Source: Permianibacter fluminis
GTDB taxonomy: Bacteria; Pseudomonadota; Gammaproteobacteria; Enterobacterales; Permianibacteraceae
Reading direction: 5' to 3'
Length of the DNA stretch: 64,000 bases
NCBI RefSeq assembly: GCF_013179735.1
Contig: NZ_JABMEG010000001.1
Location: 62,001 to 126,000, forward strand
Positions 57,236-64,000 of the stretch are shown piece by piece. How positions within the stretch are numbered: position 1 is the stretch's first letter; each line of letters begins with the position of its first letter. The translations under genes and the position numbers were made by a program. The notes below the pieces were generated by a model. It was not told where the DNA came from. It saw only the letters and a program-made list of their open reading frames with translations, and did no database searches.

Positions 57236-58060
57236 ATGCGCGTCGTTGCCCTGCTGGCCCTGGTAGCCAGCGCAATCTCCCCGTCCCTGCGTGCGGCCAA
57301 TGACGTCATTGCTGCCGACGATTTCGATCTCAAAATCGCGGTCGGTTACGGCCGGCTGATCACGCCGCTCGCCACCATTGACGACGCCGATCTCTACCTG
57401 CTGCCGAGCCTGTCCTGGTATGGCGAGCGGCTGTATTTCGAAGACGGCATGTTCGGCTATGCCGTCAGCGAAGCGTCCGATCAGCAATTCGATGTGGTGA
57501 TCTTTCCGAGCAGCGACGGTCTGCTTTATTGGTATACCCAGGATCAACCGCTGGCACCGGGAGGATTGATTCCGACCCCGATGCCGGTGGAGCCACCGTT
57601 TGAAGTGCGCGGCATCGAAAAGCGCGAACTGGCCTGGCACGGTGGCCTGCGCTTTGCCCAGCAATTCGGCGACGCCTACTGGAATGTGATTGCCGGCAAG
57701 GACATTAGCGGCGTGCATCATGGCTGGACAGCCACGCTGGCGGTCGGTCATGACGCGCTGCTGACGCTCGGCAAGTTCACGGCCGGTGCCGAACTGGGAC
57801 TGACTTACCGCAGCAAGCGTCTGGTCGAGTATTACTACGACAACCGTGCAGACGAAGTGCTGCCGCTGGATTACGTCTATGAAGCCGAAGGCGATTACAG
57901 CTTTCAGCTGCAGCTGCGTGCCAGCTACCAGTTTGATCAACATTGGGCCGCCATCGCCCGGTATGGCCAGCACTGGCTGGGCGACAGCGTCAACTCCAGC
58001 CCATTGGTTGATCGGCGCGACTCCATTATCTGGTTCACCGGTTTGCAGTACGGATTCTGA
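57236..58060 (+). CDS. MipA/OmpV family outer membrane protein
   Basis: 274 aa beta-barrel of the MipA/OmpV family. Start at ATG 57236 gives a clean signal peptide (RVVALLALVASAISPSLRA); the in-frame TTG at 57218 is rejected. Alternating hydrophobic strands end in GLQYGF with a C-terminal Phe, the usual BAM signal. KIAVGYGRLITPLATIDDAD is the typical first strand. First gene of an operon with a DUF3019 gene, response regulator and kinase, a set seen in other marine gammaproteobacteria. Precise role unknown; MipA itself scaffolds murein enzymes. Confidence 0.88.
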   Translation: MRVVALLALVASAISPSLRAANDVIAADDFDLKIAVGYGRLITPLATIDDADLYLLPSLSWYGERLYFEDGMFGYAVSEASDQQFDVVIFPSSDGLLYWYTQDQPLAPGGLIPTPMPVEPPFEVRGIEKRELAWHGGLRFAQQFGDAYWNVIAGKDISGVHHGWTATLAVGHDALLTLGKFTAGAELGLTYRSKRLVEYYYDNRADEVLPLDYVYEAEGDYSFQLQLRASYQFDQHWAAIARYGQHWLGDSVNSSPLVDRRDSIIWFTGLQYGF

Positions 58061-58063
58061 ACC

Positions 58064-58489
58064 ATGCGCCATCCGCATCGCCCGCGCCGAACCGCCCTGC
58101 CGCTCCTGCTGGCAGGCCTGTGCGCGCCGGCGCTGCAGGCGCAGACGATCAACACCGCACTGGAGCACAGCCTGTCGATAGACCCGGCGCTGTGCGTGCT
58201 GACCAGCGAACAGGAGCAATGCACCACGCCGCTGCGAGTGCGCTGGCAACTGCCGCTGACCGAATCGACTACCCTCTGTCTGTATATCGCCGATCAGGTT
58301 CAGCCGCTGTTCTGTGATAACAGCGCGGGCGCTGGCGAGCACCGTCTACAACTGGCGCTGAGCCATAACACCGAATTTGAACTGCGCCGGCAAAATGATC
58401 TGAACGTGCTGGCTCGGGCGACGGTCACCATTGCCCGGCAACTGTCCGATCTGCGACCACGGAGGCGCCATGGTTGGGGAATTTTCTGA
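58064..58489 (+). CDS. DUF3019 family periplasmic protein
   Basis: 141 aa with signal peptide (ALPLLLAGLCAPALQA). The mature part has four cysteines in the DUF3019 pattern: LCVLTSEQEQCTTPLRVRW, then LCLYIADQ..LFCDNS. Three bases after the mipA-like stop; its end overlaps the response regulator start by 20 bases, so all are translationally linked. Its presence beside a sensor pair suggests a periplasmic partner of the kinase, which is inference. Confidence 0.82.
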   Translation: MRHPHRPRRTALPLLLAGLCAPALQAQTINTALEHSLSIDPALCVLTSEQEQCTTPLRVRWQLPLTESTTLCLYIADQVQPLFCDNSAGAGEHRLQLALSHNTEFELRRQNDLNVLARATVTIARQLSDLRPRRRHGWGIF

Positions 58490-59210
58490 GCACGCCGCCT
58501 TGTCGAATCCACCCGCCGGCCAGCTGCTGCTGGTCGAGGACGATCAAAAACTGGGCGCGTTGGTCTGCCGCTTTTTGCAGGAACAGGGCTATCAGGTTCA
58601 GTGGGCGCGTGACGCCGCCGAAGCGGTGCGGGCGTCACGGGCGCAATTGTTCGATTTGGTGATCTGCGATCTGATGCTGCCGGATGAACATGGGTTCACA
58701 TTGTTCGATCGCATCCAGCGCGACAGCGACGTGCCGTTTTTGTTTCTGACCGCGCTCGGTGACGATGACAGCCATATCGAAGGGCTGGAAAAAGGCGCGG
58801 TGGATTACTTGATCAAGCCGGTTGAGCCGAATGTGCTGCTGGCCCGGGTCAAGGTCCAGCTGCGCCGGCGCCAACAAAAAGGCCCGCATGCCCGCTGCAT
58901 TACCCTGGAGAAATTCGTCATCGATGCCAGCTCGCGGCTGGCGCAAGCAAACGAGCAAGCGCTCGACATCACTCGGCAAGAATTCGAGTTGCTTTGGTTG
59001 CTAGCCCAGTATCCGAACACCATCCTGAATCGGGATTTGCTGTTCGATGCCGTCACCGAACGTGGCTACGACGGCAAGGACCGGATCATCGACGGCCGGG
59101 TCAGCCGGCTGCGGCGCAAACTCGAAGCCATCGCGGGCAATCCCTGGACCATACGCACGGTCTGGGGTCGTGGCTACATGTTCTGCAAAGGCGACAGTCC
59201 CGCCAGTTGA
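58470..59210 (+). CDS. OmpR-family response regulator
   Basis: 246 aa. Receiver about 18-130: acidic pair VEDD, phospho-Asp67 in VICDLMLPDEHG, Thr in FLTALG, Lys in YLIKPVEPN. C-terminal winged helix about 150-240 (DITRQEFELLWLLAQYPN, GRVSRLRRKLE, RTVWGRGYMF). The start at 58470 is set by GGAGG four bases upstream. Probable DNA-binding activator or repressor of its own operon. Confidence 0.93.
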   Translation: MVGEFSEHAALSNPPAGQLLLVEDDQKLGALVCRFLQEQGYQVQWARDAAEAVRASRAQLFDLVICDLMLPDEHGFTLFDRIQRDSDVPFLFLTALGDDDSHIEGLEKGAVDYLIKPVEPNVLLARVKVQLRRRQQKGPHARCITLEKFVIDASSRLAQANEQALDITRQEFELLWLLAQYPNTILNRDLLFDAVTERGYDGKDRIIDGRVSRLRRKLEAIAGNPWTIRTVWGRGYMFCKGDSPAS

Positions 59211-59269
59211 GTTCACGGCAGACTTTGCGGTCACCTGGACACCGACCGCACGACGAAAGGAAGCACGCA

Positions 59270-60487
59270 GTGAAGTGGTCGTTTCTGAAATTCTATTTTG
59301 CCCTGCTGCTGTCGATGATTACATTGGCGCTCGGCATTGAAGGCGTACTGTCCTGGCACAGCGGCCCGCAAATACCATGGCTGCCGGCGCATCTGCTGTT
59401 CTGCGAAAAAATTCCGCTGCCGGCCTGCGACCGCGACGCGGTCGGCTTTCAGCAACTGCCGGTCAGCGCGGTTTCGCTGCCGGCCGAAACGCGTCAGCAA
59501 CTGGCGAGCGGTGATGTCGTTGCGCTGAATACCCGCTCCGGCATTGCCACTTTAATCGCCCAGAACGGTGACAATTACCTGAGCTATGGCCCGGTCGATT
59601 TGCAGGATGACAACCGCGATCTGGCGCTCTATCTCTATCTGCTGTTCTTCGGCCTGTTCGCCTTGCTGCTGCTGTTCTGGCTGTGGCCGCTGTTTCGTGA
59701 TCTGGATCATGTTCGTGCCACGCTGGCCAGCGCCGATCAGCGCAAGGGCGTGCTGCGCTTTGCCCTGCCGAAGCGCAGCCTGATGCAGCCGCTGGCACGC
59801 GTCATCACCCAGTTGTCGAGCGAAGTCGAGCAGCTGCTGCACAGTCAGCGTGAGATGAGCCATTTCATCGCCCATGATCTGCGCACACCACTGGCGCGCA
59901 TGCGCTTTGCCCTGGCCATGCTGAAAACCGAGCAGGCCGATCTGAAACAGGATCTGATCGACAACATCAGCGCGCTCGAACAGGTGGCACAAGAATATCT
60001 GCGTTACGCGGAAGATGAAGCCAACCATTCCGTGCTTAGCCTGACCCGGCTATCGACCGACAGCTTCTTTGCCGATTTGACTCAGCGCTTCCGCCATGCC
60101 GGACCGATTCCGATTGCCATCGACTTTCCCAAACAGGCACATTTTCATGCTGATGCGTTTGGCCTGGAACGGGCCATCGACAACCTGATCAACAACGCCC
60201 AGCGCTTCGCCAAGCAGCAAATCCGCATTCGCCTGCAACATCGACATGGCTGCTGCGTGCTGCAGATTGATGACGACGGCCCCGGCATTCCGCTGGCCGC
60301 ACGACAAGTGTTCGGCCGCAGCCTACCGTTTGAACGCCAGCGCGTGCGCGGCGACCGGGAACAGGGTTTCGGCATTGGCCTGTATATCGTCCGGCGCGTT
60401 GCCATGCTGCACCGCGGCCGCTTGAAGCTGCTGTCATCACCACTCGGCGGTGCCCGCTTTGAGCTGGTGTGGCCGGACGCGCCCTGA
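59270..60487 (+). CDS. Sensor histidine kinase (partner of the 58470 regulator)
   Basis: 405 aa from GTG 59270, set by AAAGGAAG six bases before; the longer frame lies inside the regulator gene. TM1 about 8-25, periplasmic loop about 26-118 with Cys45 and Cys53, TM2 about 119-140, HAMP-like segment, HisKA with His202 (FIAHDLRTPLARMR), HATPase with N box DNLINNAQRF, G1 DDDGPGIP and G2 GFGIGLYIV. Catalytically complete, unlike the kinase at 39455. Confidence 0.93.
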   Translation: MKWSFLKFYFALLLSMITLALGIEGVLSWHSGPQIPWLPAHLLFCEKIPLPACDRDAVGFQQLPVSAVSLPAETRQQLASGDVVALNTRSGIATLIAQNGDNYLSYGPVDLQDDNRDLALYLYLLFFGLFALLLLFWLWPLFRDLDHVRATLASADQRKGVLRFALPKRSLMQPLARVITQLSSEVEQLLHSQREMSHFIAHDLRTPLARMRFALAMLKTEQADLKQDLIDNISALEQVAQEYLRYAEDEANHSVLSLTRLSTDSFFADLTQRFRHAGPIPIAIDFPKQAHFHADAFGLERAIDNLINNAQRFAKQQIRIRLQHRHGCCVLQIDDDGPGIPLAARQVFGRSLPFERQRVRGDREQGFGIGLYIVRRVAMLHRGRLKLLSSPLGGARFELVWPDAP

Positions 60488-60524
60488 GCCTGCTGAAACC
60501 AGTTACTGACGACGGTTTGGCTGA

Positions 60525-61394
60525 CTACTGCGCCAACAGCAAACCACTCAATCGTTGTCCGGCCCGGCCCAGCGGTTGATCGCGCCGGTGCACCAGCGCG
60601 GGGGTGAAGCGATAACGGGCGCCGCCGACATAGGGCACTTCTTTCAGACTGCCATTCGCCAATTCGTCTTCGATCAGATAACGCGGCATCCAGCCAAAAC
60701 CGAGGCCCATCAGCAGCGCCTGTTTCTTGGTGGTGAAGCCAGCCAGAAAAAACACCCGCTCGCCGCCGAACATATGCCGATCATCGCCGCGTTCGCTGGA
60801 GTCCTGCACCGACAGTTCAATTTCCTGCTGCAGATCGTTCAGCGTCACCGATGGCATCGCGATCAACGGGTGGCTGGCGGCGGCGCAGAGCACGCATTCC
60901 ACTTCCGGCAATTCAACAGCCTGCAGATTCGGCTGTGACTGGTAATCCTTGACCAGCATGATGTCGGCGTTTTCTTTGTCGAAGCGGTATTGCACGCCAT
61001 ACAGGTATTCGACCTTGACCTGGATGCGGGTCGGAATGTGTTCATCCGCCAATTGCTTCAGCGCGGCAAGAATCGGCGCCAGCGCCAGAATGCCATCGAT
61101 GATCACGGTCAGCTTCGGCTCCCAGCCCTGACCAAACTCGCGCGCCAGCGCTTCGACCTGACTGGCTTGGATCAGCAAGCGGCGGCCCTCGGTCAGCACC
61201 GCTTCGCCGGCGGGAGTCAGCTTGGCCCGGTAGCCGTCGCGGGTCAGCAAGGTCAGGCCAAGCGATTGCTCCAGCTTGCGGACGTGGTAGCTGATCGCGG
61301 ACTGGGCCTTGTGCAGCCGCTCGGCAGCCTTGGCGAAGCCGCCTTCGCGGACCACCGTATCGAGCACCCGCAGCGATTCCAGATCCAGACTCAT
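60525..61394 (-). CDS. LysR-family transcriptional regulator
   Basis: 289 aa. N-terminal HTH (LDLESLRVLDTVVREGGFAK, AAERLHKAQSAISYHVRKLE) and a C-terminal substrate-binding region from about 90. Divergent from hpd with 168 bases between starts, the standard layout for a LysR activator and its target, so control of tyrosine catabolism is likely. The gap contains an AT-rich stretch near 61455-61475. Inducer unknown. Confidence 0.88.
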   Translation of the reverse strand: MSLDLESLRVLDTVVREGGFAKAAERLHKAQSAISYHVRKLEQSLGLTLLTRDGYRAKLTPAGEAVLTEGRRLLIQASQVEALAREFGQGWEPKLTVIIDGILALAPILAALKQLADEHIPTRIQVKVEYLYGVQYRFDKENADIMLVKDYQSQPNLQAVELPEVECVLCAAASHPLIAMPSVTLNDLQQEIELSVQDSSERGDDRHMFGGERVFFLAGFTTKKQALLMGLGFGWMPRYLIEDELANGSLKEVPYVGGARYRFTPALVHRRDQPLGRAGQRLSGLLLAQ

Positions 61395-61562
61395 GCCCTG
61401 CCCCTGATGATGCCGGCGCTCGGGCCGGTCATCGATTTATTGGATGGAGATGGCCCAAATATTATTCTTTTTTTGCGCTTCGTGCCTGCCTAGGCTGGCG
61501 ACCTGCCCGTAGACCGCCCGGCTTTCGTCCGCCGAACTGCCATCCTTTCCGGAGCTTTGCCC

Positions 61563-62612
61563 ATGACCGCTGCCGTCACCCACCACGACAACCCGCTGAA
61601 ATTGCGCGGCATCGAATTCACCGAATTCTGCGGCCCGAGCGCCGACATGCTCGACCAGCTGTTCTGGGCGTTCGGTTTTTCCAAACTGAAAAAGCACCGC
61701 GCCAAAGACATCACCTACTACCGCCAGAATGACATCCACTTTCTGATCAATAACGAAAAGTCCGGCTTTTCGGCCAGCTTCGCCAAGAAGCACGGCCCGG
61801 CGATCAGCTCGATGGGCTGGCGCGTCGATGACGCCGCGTTTGCCTACGCCGAAGCTCTGAAGCGTGGCGCCCGAGCAGCGGTCGACTGTGACAAGGATCT
61901 GCCCTATCCGGCCATTTATGGCATTGGCGACAGCCTGATTTATTTCATTGATCAGTTCGGTGCCAATGGCAGCATTTACGACACCGACTTTGTCAGTCTG
62001 GATCAGCCGAAGCAGCAAGCCGACAAGGGCTTCCAGTTTGTTGATCACCTGACCAACAACGTGCACAAGGGCACGATGGAGCAGTGGTCGAATTTCTACA
62101 AAACCGTGTTCGGTTTTTACGAAGTGCGTTACTTCGACATCAACGGCGTCAAGACCGGGCTGACCTCGTACGCGCTGCGCTCGCCGGATGGCAGCTTCTG
62201 CATTCCGATCAACGAGAACAAAAACGACAAGGATCAGATTGCCGAATACCTGCGCGAATACGACGGCCCCGGCGTCCAGCATCTGGCCTTCGGCACCTAC
62301 GACATCCTGGCCTCGCTCGACCACATGGTCGGCACTGGCATTGAAACCCTGGATATCGATGACGAGTACTATGCCGAGGTCTTTGACCGGGTACCGAATG
62401 TCATCGAAGATCATGACCGCATCCGCAAGCATCAGGTGCTGGTGGACGGTGGCGAGCACGGCTATCTGCTGCAGATTTTCACCCGCAACCTGATCGGCCC
62501 CATCTTCATTGAGATCATCCAGCGCAAGAACGAGCAGGGTTTTGGCGAAGGTAACTTCGGCGCGCTGTTCCGCTCGATTGAAAAGGACCAGGAACGCCGC
62601 GGCGTGATCTGA
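61563..62612 (+). CDS. hpd: 4-hydroxyphenylpyruvate dioxygenase
   Basis: Fe(II) dioxygenase converting 4-hydroxyphenylpyruvate to homogentisate in tyrosine catabolism; homogentisate can also feed pyomelanin. 349 aa from ATG 61563 (GGAG eight bases upstream). Metal ligands His162 (FVDHLTNNV), His240 (GVQHLAFGTYDI) and Glu317 (IFIEIIQRKN) are all present. Monocistronic here: hmgA and fahA are not adjacent. Confidence 0.96.
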   Translation: MTAAVTHHDNPLKLRGIEFTEFCGPSADMLDQLFWAFGFSKLKKHRAKDITYYRQNDIHFLINNEKSGFSASFAKKHGPAISSMGWRVDDAAFAYAEALKRGARAAVDCDKDLPYPAIYGIGDSLIYFIDQFGANGSIYDTDFVSLDQPKQQADKGFQFVDHLTNNVHKGTMEQWSNFYKTVFGFYEVRYFDINGVKTGLTSYALRSPDGSFCIPINENKNDKDQIAEYLREYDGPGVQHLAFGTYDILASLDHMVGTGIETLDIDDEYYAEVFDRVPNVIEDHDRIRKHQVLVDGGEHGYLLQIFTRNLIGPIFIEIIQRKNEQGFGEGNFGALFRSIEKDQERRGVI

Positions 62613-62636
62613 GCGGACTGGCTTAGTCAGTATAAA

Positions 62637-62666
62637 AAAAACCGGCAGCGCTCGCTGCCGGTTTTT
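62637..62666 (+). terminator. Terminator after hpd
   Basis: AAAAACCGGCAGC - GCTC - GCTGCCGGTTTTT, 24 bases after the stop. Confidence 0.92.
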
Positions 62667-62729
62667 CTTTTTCCGACTACCACCGCATCACACAGAACCT
62701 CGTGATCAGTCGTCGCAATCACGCCTATC

Positions 62730-62778
62730 CCGATCCCTTCCCCGGGAGAAGGTGGCGCAACGCGCCGGATGAGGGCGC
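62730..62778. repeat. Dispersed repeat fragment downstream of amrA
   Basis: CCCTTCCCCGGGAGAAGGTGG with CGCAACGCGCCGGATGAGGG is the form of a repeat common in many proteobacterial intergenic regions. Non-coding, between the hpd terminator and the amrA stop. Confidence 0.55.
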
Positions 62779-62840
62779 CTGCTATCCGAGCATCACCGTC
62801 AGCAAATCCGATCTCGCACTGCACAAACCACACCGTCTGT

Positions 62841-63452
62841 TCAGTTCTGCTCCGAAAAGGCAGTGACCTGATAAACGCTGTAGCGCGCCGCCGGATCAAA
62901 TGGCGTCGGCAGCCCGGCCTTCTGCCGCAAGGCAGCGAGAAACGCTCTGCCCTCATCAAAGTGCGACCAGACTTTCGGCAAAAATGTTGCGCGCCGGCCA
63001 TCCTGCTCCAACACCACACCATCAATGGCCGGTCGTAGCTGGGCCAGTAGCGCCGCTTCATCGGCGACCGCCGCCAGCGGCACCGGCGCTGACAACAGTG
63101 CAATCTCGATGCAAAGTCTCGTCAGCTCCTGCGCCTGCACCGGCGGAAAGCGCGGATCGCGAAACGCCGCCGCAAAGGCATTGTCACTGACATCCAGCGC
63201 CAGTGAGCGGCGCGGCGACAAACTGCCAATGCAGCCACGCAATTGCTCCGCGAGGGTCAAGGTCACGAAACAGGCTGCCGGTTGCCGTAACCACTCGGCA
63301 GCAGATTCATCCAGCGGGACAATCTTTTCTAACGGTAACGGTCGGCCATTCCGACAGCCCGATTCGATGCTGCGCCGGGCCAGCGCCAACAATTGCTGCT
63401 GCTGGCTGACAGAAAGTTCACGGCCGTTTTCAGTGGACGCAAAAGCTGGCAT
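62841..63452 (-). CDS. amrA: AmmeMemoRadiSam system protein A (AMMECR1 domain)
   Basis: 203 aa from ATG 63452. AMMECR1 fold: ACFVTLTLAEQLRGCIGSLSP (the LRGCIG motif is the family hallmark), DPRFPPVQAQEL, and TFLPKVWSHFDEGRAFLAALRQKAGL. Overlaps the end of amrB by 23 bases, so the pair is cotranscribed. The system normally has a third, radical-SAM member (AmrS), which would lie outside the window or elsewhere; its chemistry is unresolved. Confidence 0.9.
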   Translation of the reverse strand: MPAFASTENGRELSVSQQQQLLALARRSIESGCRNGRPLPLEKIVPLDESAAEWLRQPAACFVTLTLAEQLRGCIGSLSPRRSLALDVSDNAFAAAFRDPRFPPVQAQELTRLCIEIALLSAPVPLAAVADEAALLAQLRPAIDGVVLEQDGRRATFLPKVWSHFDEGRAFLAALRQKAGLPTPFDPAARYSVYQVTAFSEQN

Positions 63453-64000
63453 AACCGACCACCCGATCCGCCGGGCCACCGTATTCGGCAGAATTACCGG
63501 CACGCAGCAGTTGCGGTTTTCCGCGCGCGCCGTCGCCGTGCGAATGCTGATTCAGAAAGTACAAAAATCCGTTCAAGGGCATGGCGCCGCAGGCCTGTTC
63601 CGGTTCCAGCATCGGCTCGGCGTTTTCGATATGGGCAATTGTTTCGGCATCAAGCACGCGGGCTTCGGCATCAGAATGAAAATGACTGAGATCGGTGCTG
63701 ATCACAATCAGCGTCTTGGCGTCGGCAAACTGCTCGATCACCATCGCCACCTGTTCGGGCTCGCAGTCGCCAACCACCAGCGGCAGCAGCGTGAACGCCC
63801 CCAGCTGCCGCTGCAGAAACGGCAGCTGCACTTCCAACGCATGTTCTTTGGCGTGGGCATCATCGCGTTGCTGCACGAACGGCAAGGCGCGCAGTGAATC
63901 CAGCCCTGCCCGGTCCAACGCGATGGCACCGAGCGGCGTGTCGAATGCCGCCACACTGGGGATCGCGATACCGCGCAGCGCCACGCGATGAGCCGGCCCC
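63430..64000 (-). CDS. amrB: AmmeMemoRadiSam system protein B (MEMO1 family), 5'-truncated by window
   Basis: About 190 C-terminal residues of a MEMO1-like protein (full size near 265); the frame is open to the window end, reading GPAHRVALRGIAIP at the edge. The GTG at 63984 is an internal codon, not the start. Family landmarks: VQLPFLQRQLGAFTLLPLVVG, LIVISTDLSHFHSD and the C-terminal PADRVVGYAS. MEMO1 shares the fold of LigB-type dioxygenases. It overlaps amrA. Confidence 0.92.
   Translation of the reverse strand, partial: GPAHRVALRGIAIPSVAAFDTPLGAIALDRAGLDSLRALPFVQQRDDAHAKEHALEVQLPFLQRQLGAFTLLPLVVGDCEPEQVAMVIEQFADAKTLIVISTDLSHFHSDAEARVLDAETIAHIENAEPMLEPEQACGAMPLNGFLYFLNQHSHGDGARGKPQLLRAGNSAEYGGPADRVVGYASFCVH

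Noticed and set aside
58994..59269. Upstream part of the kinase frame inside the response regulator gene
   Set aside because: Arg/Pro/Ser-rich shadow of the regulator; GTG 59270 has a good ribosome-binding site and starts at TM1.

Overview
The window looks like chromosome of a free-living, Gram-negative gammaproteobacterium of moderately high GC. The evidence is LPS heptose synthesis (hldE-hldD), BamE divergent from Fur as in pseudomonads, type IV pilus ATPase PilU, an Mla-like lipid transport operon, several c-di-GMP proteins, HPPD, and two C-terminal protein-sorting signatures (PEP-CTERM and GlyGly-CTERM). I could not fix the genus. No tRNA, rRNA, CRISPR array, prophage or transposase gene was seen.

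Layout. 1-2.0 kb: 3' part of hldE overlapping hldD. 2.0-2.45 kb: two MITE-like inverted-repeat structures. 2.45-6.2 kb: MarC, a GAF-GGDEF cyclase, DoxX, and bamE divergent from fur. 6.3-9.3 kb: a frameshifted AT-rich gene, recN and a PEP-CTERM/exosortase-type acyltransferase. 9.6-16.2 kb: pilU, secreted and membrane hypotheticals, a regulator pair behind a palindromic operator, an M23 peptidase, an XRE-like regulator, a hydrolase and a YfcG-like GST. 16.4-18.6 kb: groESL with a perfect CIRCE, a second CIRCE-like site and a sigma-32-type promoter. 18.7-19.5 kb: a PEP-CTERM protein behind a sigma-54-type promoter. 19.8-24.7 kb: an Asp-box lipoprotein, a Sel1 protein and an HPt-REC-REC-GGDEF protein with a degenerate cyclase site. 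24.9-29.8 kb: cutA, dsbD, and an MlaE/degenerate-ATPase/MlaD operon. 30-34.6 kb: membrane GGDEF, two lipoproteins, a class III CoA-transferase, aroQ. 34.6-36.7 kb: accB, accC. 36.8-39.2 kb: two secreted proteins of lower GC. 39.3-40.9 kb: a sensor kinase whose phospho-acceptor His is Asn, with a decayed fragment of a related kinase beside it.

41.2-57.0 kb is the most striking region. Three giant (about 1660-1730 aa) secreted subtilisin-family proteases lie in tandem on the minus strand. Each has an export signal, I9-like propeptide, complete Asp-His-Ser triad, PA-like insert, long Ig/cadherin-like C-terminal region and a GlyGly-CTERM tail. Each has its own terminator, and a shared motif lies upstream of all three. 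Divergent from them (57.2-60.5 kb) is a MipA/OmpV - DUF3019 - response regulator - histidine kinase operon. The window closes with a LysR regulator divergent from hpd, and amrA with the 3' part of amrB.

How the genes may work together (inference): the proteases suggest a secretome built for degrading extracellular protein, displayed on or released from the surface through type II secretion and rhombosortase; HPPD would feed tyrosine from that protein into central metabolism. The PEP-CTERM protein and acyltransferase point to an exosortase/exopolysaccharide system encoded elsewhere. REP-like elements and short tandem arrays are common between genes.
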